The notes beneath the pieces were generated by a model. The model was not told where the DNA came from. It was given only the letters and a program-made list of their open reading frames with translations, and ran no database searches. From Phoebastria nigripes (taxonomy: Eukaryota > Chordata > Aves > Procellariiformes > Diomedeidae): a stretch of DNA of 64,000 nt. This document shows, piece by piece, positions 39,006-51,454 of this stretch. How positions within the stretch are numbered: the first letter of the stretch is position 1; each line of letters begins with the position of its first letter. The position numbers and the translations under genes were made by a program. The DNA lies in contig JAYKAV010001820.1 in assembly GCA_035582835.1 (NCBI GenBank), forward strand, positions 248,001 to 312,000. Direction: 5' to 3'.

Positions 39006-41583
39006 GGGGGTTCCCAAGCAGTGGTACCCCACCGTGCTGGATCTCACACCACCCCCAGCTGTGAGGTACCCCCACTGAGTTCAGCAATTCTTTCAAAGGC
39101 TTGCTGAAAATTTTCCCCTCGAATGCTGGCACTGTTAGATTCACACACTGCATTATACAGAAGAAATCCTGCCCTGTATTTCCTAAATTTTGGAGCGGTG
39201 ACGGCGGGGAAGGCTTGGGTTTTCAGGAGATGTGTGGCTCAGCAGTGCCAGTAAGCCACTCCTGAAGCATCCCCAGCTGAGGACCAAGGGCTGGTGCACC
39301 CAGCATCACTGATACCCCCTAAAAGCCCCAGAGCCATTTACACAGCACGTACCTAAGTGACATATGATTTTCAGGAAGCATATTACTTCTCAGTGGTTTT
39401 GCACAAGCTCAGCTCAAAGTCAGAGCTCAGACTCACTCCGCATGGCTTGGAAAATCCCAAGCTGAAGAAGGTAAGGCAGGAGCTATGTTAATGTCGCAGC
39501 TTTTAGCACTGCCAGCTCTCCCCCTTCACACNTACACCTTTTAAAGGTAGGTCAGAAAGTATGACAATGAGGTGGGTACGGCAGCTGCCAGATCCAGCAA
39601 TGCTGTGGGAAACATTACCCCCTCGCAGCATGGCAAATCTGACTGCTCTGGCTGCTGGTAAGCTGGGCCCAGCCACCCTCGTGCACTTTATAGGCATTAT
39701 CAGGACAGATCCATCATAAGCATCCTGATGTTCAGCATCCTGGATTTATGGCAAGGCATCCTCACCACAGAGACACCTCTTGACCCAAATGCACATTCTT
39801 GCTCCTAGACCGGGCTGTAAATCAGGGAAGCTGCATCTATAACTGCCAAGAGTTACTCAGCTTCATGCGTGTTTCCTCCAGCTCTCTGGCCTCTGAACCT
39901 GCACAATTCTCCGAGGAAAATACTTAGGAGTCATGATGGGCAGTTCAATAAAAGTGTCTGCCAGCGCAGTGGAGAGGTTAATTATGTATACAGGAAATCT
40001 AAGTGCATTCATGAAGCAGGGGAAGTAATACAAGACCCATGCGGAGGAGATTCTCCAAAGAGACGGTACATCTCCATTCAGAAGCCCAGTTTCAAAGTAG
40101 CGCTGCCCATTTTTGCACCCACCTGCCCATACGCGCTGGGGGTACATCCCGCCTCTCCTGAGAGCACGCAGAAATGGGCACGGTCTTGCACGCGTGGGAT
40201 GGGACCTACAGGGTTCGCAGAGCCCTGTCCCTGTTTGTGCCGGACACAGCACAAGCTCCAAGAACCAAGGAAGGAAGAGAAGGGTTTAAAATTTTTCTTT
40301 CCTTCTACCTTTCATTCAAAAATTCCCCTTTTCTAACTAATATCTGTTCAGTAACCCTCACACTGCCCTGGAAGAGCATTTTGTCACAGGATGAACAGGA
40401 GGATACAGAGATGAAAGGAGTGTTTGTAGGGATGAACCAAGCAAGGCTGCGGCTACGCCAGGACATGCCTCCCAACCCGCTCCTTCCGTCACAGCCACAT
40501 TTATTGCCAACAGTAGGGCATGACGGCACATATTCGTAATTAGAGCAAACTAGGTTGGCTTCATCTGGAAAGATGTACATTTGGTTAACAGAAATTCCTA
40601 ACTGCATCTCAGAGAACTATGTGTACTTACTATTAATGACGAGAAACGTCAATCACTTTTTAAATGAAATTTATGAAACCAATAGAAAATTTAGGAAAAT
40701 TTAATTTAAGTCAAAACTGCGGGTTTCCTGCAATAGGAAGCTACTGCTTCAGGAGATCTGAACCACAGGCAGGTTTCAGACGTGACATCCGAGCAGTTCC
40801 ATGACATCTACCATTACCTGCACCTACCTGATCCAGTTGCATGTATGCTTCTAGGTGCTAACTGTGGTAAGAGCTGTGAAGGCATTTTTACCCATCCGTA
40901 CAAAGCACAACCTGTTTGGTCAAATGCACTGCGGGGTTTGCCGCGTTTCCTTCTAGAGCAGCCATTTTCAGCCTCCACNGAGACTCACAGGCTAGTCCTG
41001 AATTGTCTACAAAAGCCAACTAAGAGCAGCAGCATATTTCGTGTAGGCTTAAGTTCATTATATAGGGACCTATGCCACTATAGGAAAATAAAAAAAAAAA
41101 TTTTGTTTAAAATATCAGGTCTAGATGATGAGTAGGACATGGGACTAACAGTTGCCAACCCCATAGCAGGTCTGCTAAACCCCAGGTTTATACACATTAA
41201 ACAAAGATACACACTGACTTTTTAAGTTATCATTTCAAACAAGTGCAATCTCATTCAGCTGACATTCTGGTAGTGACATCAGTTTCCCTGCAGCAAGTTT
41301 AAATCAGTGGAATTTAGGACCAAGAAAGGTCACTGATTGTCTGCAGGATGGCATTAGTTCTCTTCATGTCAAATTATATTATTAAGAAAAAAGAGAAATC
41401 CATGATCAAATCATGAGCCATCCATAAAAATGATCATCAAGAATTGTTCCAGCTTGTGAATGACAAACTTCCATCTGTATACAACAAATGCAAGGCTTTT
41501 GAGACTTGTCCTCCTTTAGGAAATTGTAATATCTTTAAGTACCAAAAGACAATGTAAGAAAATGTCAAAAACAAAAATACATT

Positions 41584-41828
41584 TCAGCAAGATCTACTTT
41601 TCTTTGACCTTAAATGTATTGTAATGGCCATAACAAATGGACTATCTTTTGCTGCTGTTGGAGCATAGGTTTTATTCTCCAGTTCAAAATTAGCCTCCGT
41701 TCTCACTTCATCTCCAAAAACCATTTGAGAGTCAAGTAGAAACAGTCCTTGAAGAGCAGGATCCACCTGAATGTGCACCTCANCTGCATCCAGTTGAAGA
41801 AGACAAGGCTGCATTGCTGTGTTGCTTG
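41584..41828 (-). CDS. Candidate terminal exon or coding relic, unidentified
   Basis: The minus-strand frame opens after an ACTTGCAG acceptor at 41829-41830 and runs 81 codons to a TGA at 41584-41586. The peptide includes QPCLLQLDA, one codon obscured by an N, then EVHIQVDPALQGLFLLDSQM, VFGDEVRTEANFELENKTYA and a basic end RSKKSRSC. Codons start mostly with purines, as expected of coding DNA, and the region is AT-rich, where an open frame of this length is not trivial. An NKT sequon is present. An in-frame ATG lies at 41812-41814. I do not recognise a family. It needs one base from a previous exon, so it does not directly follow the phase-0 end at 44217; another exon would be missing, or the blocks are unrelated. 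Confidence 0.35.
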
Positions 41829-44216
41829 CTGCAAGTTAAATACATCAGTGTATTTGCAAAGTAACATTTAGAAGAAGCATCACCCTCATCTTAGAGACGC
41901 TCAAGACCAACAAAAAATTGCACTTGGGAGATAAGATGCTCTGAGGAAAGCAATTAAATTCAACTTGATACAAGTGTCAGCACAAGACGCATACAGCACA
42001 CCCTCTCCACCCAAATAGGGTGAGGCACAACCAGGGCTCAGGGATCCCCTCTCAATAATTTTAATTAACATTTAACCTTAGGGAACTGAAATATTCCAAC
42101 ATGACACACAGCTGCAGCCACCAAGAAACACAGGGGACAGGATGTTAGCAGCTTTATGGTGACACTTGCTCCTTGAACACAGAAAGGATTAAATTAAATT
42201 ATCATGTAGCTTTCAAGAAGGTGGTCTGTTTTCCCTGGAAGGGGATATACAGCTTCCAGCCATGGGATAAGAAAAAGATTTAGAGGTCAAGCTTACAAGT
42301 TTGGTCTGCAATGTGAACCTTGACTTTGCAAAACTCCAATTTGAGAGAGAATTGGTGCTTCTTAGGAATATCCAAAGGAAAACATGAAGTTTGCTAAAGA
42401 GGAATCACAAGAAATCCGTAAACCTGTCACACAGCTCTCTGGTGACCAGACACAGCCTGGAGATAAAGGCCAACGCTCACATCCTCAGCTGAGCAACTGC
42501 AACTCCCTAGCATAAAACCAATATCATGAAGAAATTTCTTTTTTAAAATAAAAGGATAAGGGACCTTTTGCTTTATTTCAGAGCAAACACTTAAAGCACT
42601 GTGACTGTGCTGAGAAGCTTAAGTTAACTGGATATGGCCATATATGGCTAAAACATGACTACGAGGACCTCTTGACCACCTNGCCTGGCCCGTGAAATGA
42701 TGTATTAAGCACCAGTCCCATCTCAGATGTTCCTGCTACCATCCGAGGAAGCCCAGCTCGCAGGATTCACAGCTCATGTCACGCACAGCTCCTCTACCCA
42801 CAGTTTGGTTCAAGCAAAACCTCCTGTCCTTGCTCAGCCTGAGAGGATCAGCATCCATCCAGGGTGCTTAGAAGGTTGCAAGAACTGAAGGTAGCACAGA
42901 AGGACTTAGCATAGACCTTAAATATTCACATTATTCTTACAAGATGTTAGGTGATGTCCAACCAACACCGTGAATGTTCTGTCTGGCAAAGCAGCTAAAT
43001 ACAAATCCAACCCCAGCAGCACTGTGTGGGCTTAAATGTGCTTAGTAATGTGCTCCATTTGTGAAACCCGTGACCTAAATCCATCAGACCATGCAGGCAA
43101 GGTGTACACACAGCACTAATAACTGATTGGCAAAGGGAAGACATTGGTAAATGCCTACGTGGTGGCATAAGCCTCTCTCTCCATTCAGTGCCATGAATAC
43201 CACAGTCTACTGGCTCAGATAGCCTTCAGGGCTTTGGCATCCAAGCTTACAGGCACACACACAGACTCCGTTAAGATTTGATGCAGTTTTTAACCATTTG
43301 TGAAATAAAGGGGTCTTCTCCATATAAGCACATTTATTCCATCTCCCCAACCTCTTGTGCAATGCGTGAGCTCATGCACCGCCAGCGTTCCCCAGCGTTT
43401 CCCATTCTCTCTGCAAACTCTCCCGTCTCTCCTTCCCAAGCCTTGCAGCCGTTCAGTGTTTATCAGTAGCCCCCAAACTGCCCTCTCTCTTCCGAGCACA
43501 CGGAGCTTCAAAATGACCTCTACTCTCCCTGCAACACCAAGATCAGCCGCCTGCTATCCCACACCACCACAAAATATCTAAGCTTCTTCCACAAAATTCN
43601 TTACCCGCATTCACACCATTTTCCCCTCTCCTTCCCACCTCCAGAGAAACTTCTGTGCAAAACACCGCTGTAAACAAATCATCACAAATACAGAACCAGG
43701 ACAAGGCCCATTGCTCACAGCAAATATTAACGCTGCAAAGGTCCAGTGAGTTCGCACAAACTCCCATCACTTTGAAGGAACCACTGCAGCATCGGAGCAC
43801 TTTTGTGCCAAGGCAGCCTCAGTGCAATAAACACTGGAAAGTAGTTTCACTGGGCTCAACCATAAATGGCTTCTCGGGAATCATTACACGGCCGTGCCAT
43901 CCAGAGGGAGGATTCCTGGAAAAGCTGGGTAACGCTCGGTGTCTGACGGCTGCCTCTGCTCAAGGAGGGGAGCTGTTCCTGCAGGGCTCCTGCTCGCCGG
44001 GTGTGCAAACCCAGCACAACCATTCCCACCTCAGGCTGCGACACCTCATCCCTGTGCCGCCTACAGCTTCAGAACGGAGGGCAGAGCCACCGCAGCCCCC
44101 GGGGAAGGTGCACGATGGGGTCTGGCCAGCTCTTAGCACGTTACACCTACCGAGAAGTAACATGACAAATTATTGCGTCCACATACCCCGAGACTGCGCG
44201 ATAACAACATCCCTAC

Positions 44217-44284
44217 CGTAACATCCAGCAACCCCTCCTTGGGGAGTTCTTCTGACACATTTCCAGCACTGTAAAGATTTGAAA
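44217..44284 (-). CDS. Candidate 68-nt exon, partner of the 132-nt block
   Basis: A tract ending TTCATTTGTTGCAG precedes 44284 on the minus strand, and ACG|GTAGGG follows 44217. The open frame encodes SNLYSAGNVSEELPKEGLLD followed by VT, ending in phase 0. Its two leading bases TT join the leftover G of the block at 44401-44532 to give a Val codon. The intron between them would be 116 nt, short but possible in a bird. The same frame is also open for some 20 codons upstream, so the acceptor is not certain. Function unknown. Confidence 0.3.
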
Positions 44285-44400
44285 CTGCAACAAATGAACC
44301 AGATGATACAAATTCCACCAGCATCCACAAAAGTTTGAATGCGATGCTTCAGGTCGCCCAGCAATGGGAAAGGAGCAGCTGTGAAAGGTTGCAGTGTTAC

Positions 44401-44532
44401 CAAAAGCCTCATGATATTTGGGGGCTGAGAATGCAGGAGGGTGATTGCTGATTTTAGCTTCCACTTCTGCTTTTAATTTCATGAGAATCTCAGCTTCTAA
44501 GTTTTCAGAACAATAATTCAAAATTTTTTCCA
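44401..44532 (-). CDS. Candidate 132-nt exon of an unidentified gene
   Basis: On the minus strand the acceptor TTTTTCCTGCAACCAG precedes 44532. The open frame that follows includes EKILNYCSENLEAEILMKLK and then AEVEAKISNHPPAFSAPKYH, an acidic/basic helical-looking stretch with codon use like real coding sequence. A GTAACA donor follows 44401, leaving one base of an unfinished codon. The next candidate exon (44217-44284) begins with two bases that complete this codon, so the pair is phase-compatible. No known protein was recognised. Without splicing, the frame runs on to 44213 but turns into unlikely sequence after GNTATF, so a frameshifted pseudogene is an alternative. Confidence 0.35.
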
Positions 44533-46471
44533 CTGGTTGCAGGAAAAAGCCTGATTAGGTGAATGCAGAAGATTCTAATGGCTCAACCGAAAGCAAACTG
44601 GTTTTGTCATCTCATTGCTTTTAAGACCTTTGCTATCCTGCAGGCCCTGATTCAAGATTTTCGGACACTCGAGGCTGGTTTCGGATCAGGTCCCTGTTCA
44701 AAGTATGACAGGGTCCAAGGCTGCTTGGCTCCAGGTTCCATTGAAGATGTTTATTTAGATGACTTAACTAAAACAAACTCACAGGGGAGTGAAAGCCTGG
44801 GAACAGTTCACTTTAAAAAAGGACCAATCCCACCCTATATGAAGAACCAGACTGCAGCTCAAAATGAGATCTGAGTGAGATCCAGCAAAAGCCATGTCAA
44901 GTTTTGCTTTCACATGAGATGCCAAGTCAGAATAGTTTATGGCTGAACATGTCACAGAGATCTGCAAAACGCACGCTATTAAACCCGACACCCCGCTAAT
45001 TCTGATCGTGTTTTTGTTGCAAATTCAGCATTCAGCCCCAGAAATTGTTAGGTTTTACAAGCCCCTTTCAAGCAACCCGAATACTGTGCAACTCCGGGAA
45101 AAATTCTGGATATGCATCAAAACCTTGTGAAACTCAGAGTTCTGCCCCAAATCCAATATGCAGTTAGGCGTGGTTTTAAATATACAAGCTAAGGAGTGCG
45201 AACACCTCATCTACTGCATCGAAGTTTCAAACTGCAAACCTCTGAGTGCCCCTCTGCCCTTGCTACCTCCTGACATCTTTGCAGCACATTTGGCTGTTGG
45301 GACAGACCCTGGCACGGGCAGGCACCGGGGAATACTCACGGCCAAATGCCATACAGGACTTGGGCATGCGAAGGGCAACAGGCTCGGAGCTCATCCCTGA
45401 CTGTCCTTGGCTCAGGCTAACACAAACCGCTGGCTTTACAGCAAGGCACTGGTTTCCCACCATCGGTGTTTCAAAGGTAGCTTTTCAAGAAAGCTCAATC
45501 TCAGCCTTGACCAAAGTCAACTGATGACAAAGCTGGTCCAGATACACTGATAAGGCTTTGGAGAACCCACCTGGTGTCTCCTACCCAGGTAAAGCCCCTT
45601 GTCCTACAAAGGGTGGCTCCCACTGAACCACCTGGAGCTCCTGTAACACAACACGCTCCTTCTCCTGTAAGGCCAGAGGTGGTATAAAGGGTGAAGACCG
45701 CATGCATGGGCTGTAGCGAGCGCCTTCACTCTTTGATGCTGTCAGAGTTTTTTTAGCCAACTTTCCTGACTAAACACACACATGCTTCAAGAAAACCCTT
45801 ATTTTAAAGCTGTAATGTAAACAACCCCAAATTATTACTATCCCCTAAAGGCTACTGCTGGCAGGCATCAGTGATAAAGCTCTGCCAGAGCAGTCTGGCA
45901 TCTAGCAACAATTTGTTTGTTGTCCTGCAAAAATACAGAGAGCCTTGCCATATGGTATTAGCAACTTTCTGGTAACATTAAGAAATATATTGGCTTGGAA
46001 AGCAGTTATCACACCAGAAAAAATCTTACATCTCAGAGGCAGGTCTGTGCTGTAAGTCGTATCAGCACAGCGGTGATGGTCAGGCGTGGGGGAGAGGTGA
46101 TGGTGGCCAGCAGAGCCGTGCCACCTCAAGCCCCCAGCGCAGATGACATGCCCCTGGCACAGCCACGCTTTGGCTGGCAGAGCTTTTCTTCAGAAGCTGG
46201 ACTGTGCTCGAGGGCACAAGCTCAGCACCGCTCGTCTGTGCTTTGTGAGCACCGGGAGGGCTTCAGTGCTACAGACACGGCGTCAGCAAAGCTGTCCCCA
46301 GAAAGCACCCGAGTTACCTGTCATCATGCTGAAGCAACGCTTCAGCCATCCCGACCAGCCGGGGGGGGGGTCCTACCTTGCAATCAACAGCTTTTCCCCA
46401 CTGTTCACATTAAGCATAGAGAAAGGAGAAATAAAACTAAACTCATTAAAATGCTTTTTCAAAAATAATGC

Positions 46472-46489
46472 ATATATATATATATATAC
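46472..46489. repeat. (AT)n microsatellite
   Basis: About nine AT units, followed by ACACACC. Confidence 0.9.
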
Positions 46490-47924
46490 ACACCATAATG
46501 ATTTTCTGAGAGTGCGTGTATACCAAGTCACTGAGGGTTTTTGAAAGAAAACCCAAGGAGAGATGGTGCAAGTCAGCATGTGGATTTGGTGGGAAAACAC
46601 CTATTTTATAGTATCGCACGCTCTCAGGCTTGAATTCTTAGAAGGAGCTGAACCAGTGTAATGAGCAGGGACTTCTTGGGATACAACTTTACTGCTCTCA
46701 CTTTCTGTAGAGCTGGCAGGGATGATACCTGTGATATAGACCCCATTCTGTCTATCGCCTTTCTAACTCTGCCCCTATTTCTGGAGTTTTCTCCGTCTCC
46801 GCATCCTATCTCAGAAGAAGGACTCGCCCCCACTTCCAGTGGTGCAGGAGTTTCCTGCAGACTCGCGGTGTCAAGATTACAGCCACATTATGCGGAGCAG
46901 CGTCACACGGGAGCACAGCACGCAACTGACAGTCACCACGCTGTCCCGACTCCACCTGCATCCTGAGTCCCATCTCACCCTGAGGAGATGGCTCCAGCAC
47001 CCACCATCCGCTTCTCCTTCCTGGAAGAGCTCAAGGAGTGACTTAATGCACTGAGAGATGGAGCCGTTCTCAAAATGAAACCAACAGAGAACAATACAGA
47101 GAACCAACAGGGAACAATATTGCTGCTGGATCTGGAAAAGACGTAATCCACCTAATGCCATGGAAGAACATCAGTGGGGTTGCTTGGAGCATCTTCTGAA
47201 GAAATTTCTGGATCAAATCGAAGACGTGCTTAGTTCTTTGCCCATTCTTCTAAAATCTTCTGGATTCCTTCCAGTCATTACTTACCTTCCCTGCATCTAT
47301 ATCTTGCTCTGAAAACTGATGTCTCCCTTGCCACAGTCTGCAATAAGCAGCTTCTCCTCCCACACGGCAGCTTTGCAGGAAGCCAAGGTCCATTCTTCTC
47401 TGCCCTTGGTCAGTTCAGAAAAACCGACCTATTCTCTCCTCTCCCTTTATAGTTGGGAGTGCAAAACACTCCCGTTACGGATACTTGCTATAGCCTGAGC
47501 ACTAGTGCCGACCAAACTGCGTGGTCCCACGGGTGGCTGCTAGAGAACCATGGGACATTCCCTGGCAACAGTGCCTGGGGATTAGGAGATGCTCTGATGT
47601 CCACGCACCAGCCACTAGCCTTAGCAGTGCCTAAAGGGAGGGGCAGGGCTTTGGTCATCTTGTAACGGTGCTGACAGATCCAGTTTAAGCTTCACAGAGA
47701 TCGCTGACCTCTTGCAAATGCTTTCCTGATGAGGGGACTGGGATGGGGCAGGGAAAGGAAATCTCTGCAGCATCCTGNAATTCTAGATAGCATAAATTTG
47801 CTGTAAGGACAGGCGCAGCAAGAACAGTTAGAGGTGGCCAAGCTAATTAACAGCCACCTGCTCACACCCCTGGCTGCTATTTCTTGTTCCAGAGACTTCN
47901 AAGACTTATCTTTGACAACCTTTT

Positions 47925-48045
47925 ACAAACATGAAGTCCCCACTTTATTGACATCCTTATCTCAATGCATGAGATAAGAGAAGCTGGGGCAGAGAGAAAA
48001 ACCACAGAAGGACTCCCCAGGAGAACCACAGTTACAAACTCAGAG
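47925..48045 (-). mobile_element. Possible second MIR-like SINE relic
   Basis: The plus strand shows CCCCACTTTATTGACATCC, GAAGCTGGGGCAGAGAG, then GGACTCCCCAGGAGAACCAC and CAGAGCTCC in the same order as the reverse complement of a MIR 3' part. Divergence is high, so this is weaker than the copy near 50.1 kb and may be a different tRNA-derived SINE. Confidence 0.3.
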
Positions 48046-48324
48046 CTCCTCCAAAGAGACCTTTAGCTCCTCTTCTCCCCTAACACTGAATTATTGCAAA
48101 TGTTCAGAGTTCTTGCATTCTAGGTGACCAGTCACGTTGTGCCTTGTCACAAGTGGAGAAGTCACACTGCACCTCTCCTTGGAAGGAGAGCTGAATCTTT
48201 CAGAGTCCCCTTCTCCCCCATGTTTCTAAGAAGCCTGAGATAAATAAAACAGTAATAATAATAAAAAAAGACAAAAAAGTTTTTAAGAAAAGCACCTAGT
48301 ATTCCTGTTCTGAGTTTTCATATT

Positions 48325-48561
48325 TTAATCTCTCTCCTTGTAATATAACTCCACCATAAAGTTCAGTGGTCCATAGAAAACTTCAGCAAAATCAGAAAAC
48401 TCAGGACCTATAATTTCTACATGTGTATACACAGAGGCACCAAAAACCCACAGGCAAAAAAAAATGGTCAGAAGGGAAAAAATAAAATGAAATCTTTCTT
48501 GGGCCTTCTTCAACATAACACCAAGAATCAATGATGAAACACAATCCGATTTGTTTTCCCC
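48325..48561 (-). other. Weak exon-like open frame with hydrophobic segment
   Basis: This minus-strand open frame of about 80 codons ends at TAA 48325-48327. It contains a strongly hydrophobic stretch (FIFSLLTIFFCLWVFGASVY) followed by EIIGPEFSDFAEVFYGPLNF and YYKERD. A T-rich tract ending ACATGTAG could serve as an acceptor within it, which would turn the hydrophobic part into a polypyrimidine artefact and leave about 30 coding residues. It is on the same strand as FGF18 and the other exon-like blocks. There is no recognisable family; chance is a realistic alternative. Confidence 0.15.
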
Positions 48562-49618
48562 CGGTGCTGGTTGCCTTTAACAGAAAAGTCACTCCCTGTA
48601 CAACACCTGCCCTGTCTCCATTTTTCATAAGCAGCACGTAGAGCGTTGGTGACCTCAGCAGTTGCATGCTGTGACAATAAATATAGTTAGAAGCCTGCCC
48701 AAAACACCTCCGAGCCCTTTGGCCAACGTTGGCCATGAACACATATGGGGTAACAACCAAGCGAGGAGGAAAACACAAGGTTTGGGGCTCCTGAGAAAGC
48801 TCCATCAGATGGCCTCTGCTCAGAAAAGCTGGCGTAGGTGCAATTTCTGATAAATAAATAAAAAGATGCAAAGGCTGCTCTTCTCAGCCCTGTGGGTTAG
48901 TCTGTTGGTCTGCAACACAACCAGCTCCGAGGTGGGGAGCAACCCCGGCTCTGGAGCTCTTGCATTCGTCACCAGTTCCAGCTGAGAACAACAACCTGCT
49001 CCGGTCTATAATACCCTTTGTAGGTGATTATGGGAAACAAAAAGGACTAAATTCAAAGCAGGTTTTCAACTGGGGGGGATCCAAAACTGCTGACTGAGGA
49101 GGAGAACAAAGCCAGATGGCATATGCTGGTATTGTTAGGGATTATGCAGTGTAAGGCAATAGGAAATGAGCAGAGAAAAAGACCCGGGTTGGTCCCATGG
49201 CTCCTCTCTTGCCAAATGAACATACCGGGGCGACCGTGAAACAATCAGTTTATGGGTTTCATTCCCCTCCACCCCCAGACTGAACTTAAATATTTGTATA
49301 AGCCCAGGCGTAACTTTTATCTAATGTTTTCCTTGGGGTTTACTAGCTGTTTAGAGCATTCAAGCTAAAAAGCATTCCCTCAAACTCTTGCCACAAAAAG
49401 AGCTGAAACTATGATACTAATTAAAACCACACTCTTTGGTATCAAGAAGACATGCTATTATTTTCTTTTTTTGCTCATGAGAAGCTGTTAATATGGGCAA
49501 CGCGTCTGGAACATTTTCCTTCCAAACGCCATGCTCCGTACCCCCTCCTGCTCAGGTCGGCTGGTTTATGAACTTGTCAGCAGTCTGGGGTGGGAAGGCT
49601 CATATTTACAAGAATAGA

Positions 49619-49638
49619 TTTTTTTTTTTTTTTTTTTT
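49619..49638. repeat. Poly(T) tract, 20 bases
   Basis: An uninterrupted T run between AAGAATAGA and GGTAACAAACC. No recognisable element is attached to it, so it need not be a retroposon tail. Confidence 0.9.
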
Positions 49639-50039
49639 GGTAACAAACCATTTGCCATCTTAACGTTATGAAAAGCACATCAAGAAAAAAACCAAAAGCT
49701 TTACGCCGCGTGAAAGGCGACAAGCTAAAGAACTGTCCTGCCTTGGTGCCCAATGGGCCAAATCAAGGGATGAATCTTGCCAAAATATATTATACGTTTC
49801 GAAAAACAGCCTCTGACTTTGCCAGGACGCTCCTGGACACTCAGCGCAGAGCAGGAAGGGATGTGGGTTGCGCTGTGTACCACTGCTGATCCACCCTGGG
49901 GTAACGCCTATTAAAGAAAAAGGTAAGATTTCATGCTCATTTTACCCCATCTAATTTGGATGCTTCTAAGGTCTCCATTACTGTGGTATCAGCACCTCAT
50001 AAACATTAACAAAATTATTCTTATAACATTTCAGGGAAA

Positions 50040-50258
50040 AATGCTATTATCACATTTAGAGGATGGAAAATTAAGGCCCACAAAAACAAAACAAAACAAA
50101 ACAAAACAAAACAAAACAAAACAAAGGCCAGGTTTGTGTTCAGTGCAATATTCAAAAGCATCCATGTGTATCCCGAGAGGTCTAAGTCCAGTTAAAAAAC
50201 GAACTTCCTTGTCCAAGGTCAAACAACAGTGTCTCATTCAGAGCAGTAATTGCACCGC
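50040..50258 (-). mobile_element. MIR-like SINE relic interrupted by an (ACAAA)n expansion
   Basis: The plus strand reads like the reverse complement of the MIR/tRNA-core SINE. It has CTATTATCACATTTAGAGGA and GGAAAATTAAGGCC, then an (ACAAA)n tract, then CTTCCTTGTCCAAGGTCAAA, CAACAGTGTCTCATTCAGAG and CAGTAATTGCACC. These correspond to the family segments around CCCATTTTACAGATGAGGAAACTGAGG (split here) and TTGCCCAAGGTCACACAGC. The element is decayed and non-functional. The family name rests on recalled consensus. Confidence 0.55.
50081..50125. repeat. (ACAAA)n pentanucleotide microsatellite
   Basis: About nine near-perfect ACAAA units lie inside the MIR-like relic at 50040-50258, probably grown from the A-rich stretch of the element. 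Confidence 0.95.
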
Positions 50259-51454
50259 AGAAGTGCAGGAAGCAGAGAGAACCAGCTGCTTTGGTCCAAT
50301 CCTCCCGGAGCGCCCATTTCCAAGTCCCCACCGATTTCGAGCAGTGTCCTGGATGCCGCCTGCTTCGCCAACGCAGCTCGGCGGCGGGTCAGGCAGCTGC
50401 CACGGCTAGCGGCTGCCTGCGGAAAAGCCAGGCTTAGTCTGGACAGAAGCATCTGCACTGCTCACGTGGAAAACAAAAGTGGCAGGAGGGATCCTCCGAG
50501 GAGGGCACTTGTCCCGCAAGTGTCGCTCTCGGGACCACAAAAGTAAATAATGTTTCATCAGAGCAATTTGGTTTCTGGTTTCTGTTTGGGAGCGTGGCTT
50601 TCGCTGTGTTGACTCAAAACAAAACTCAGCTTCCCTTTTTCACGGCCACAAAGATGCCGGATTTTAATTCCTGGTGGTGCAAAGTGCGGGCAGTGGAGGA
50701 AGGGGCCTTTTGGGGCTGTGATATTTTATTTAATATTTCTTTTTTGGTGATACTTTAGCTTTGAGCAAGCTCCTGCCTGGTTAGCGAGCTTCTAGGTTCG
50801 CCAACAGTGCAGAAGAACTGCCTAAGTTACAAAAACAAGTTAATACATAAAAAATATGACTTCAGCAAAGAAGTTAAGCTAGATGGGTGAACACGCTGTA
50901 ATTTGTTACATGCTTCCATTGTGCAGGGATCCAAAGTAATAAAATATTCCTGTAACGCTAGAACCGTGAGGCCCAGCCCCAGTACGATGTTCGGATTCCA
51001 GTATTAGCTCTGCCCCCCCATCCCCTGGCTCACCACCCAGAGAAGCCCTGTGCCGCCGGCCTCCCCAGCACTACCCTCCCCAGCACAGCGCTCCGCTCGC
51101 CCTTTTCTTTTGAATTGCACTCCAAAGAAAGATCAGGTAAGGAAGTTATTGCGGAGGTGGCCGCGACACTGGGATGCCGAGATGACATCTCACCTCAGTT
51201 TAATGCAACTGTAAAGCGCAAACCCGTCCGCATCCAAAGCGTCATCAGAAAATCCCAGGGCTGGCTGCAGAGCTTGGCTTTATGGACGCGGGGGAGGGCT
51301 CGGAAGGGCGCGGGCTGCCTTGCAAACCCCACATCCCCTCTGTCCTGCTTTTCATTTGAGGCTGACAGGCGAAGCTCGAACACATCATTACAGCCTTGCG
51401 GAGGCTGCTAAAGGTAACACTCATGTTACAAATGAATTAATAGGAAACACTTAC

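Larger units (their letters stand above)
31995..51454 (-). other. FGF18: FGF18 intron between the two identified exons
   Basis: This 19,460-nt intron is bounded by GTAAGT at its 5' end (minus strand, from 51454) and TTTTTCAG at its 3' end (31995). It contains the 775-base assembly gap, MIR-like relics near 48.0 and 50.1 kb, several microsatellites, and GC-rich stretches around 36.7-38.3 kb. It also contains the unexplained exon-like blocks on the same strand near 41.6, 44.2-44.5 and 48.4 kb, described separately. Apart from those I see no gene in it. Confidence 0.9.
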
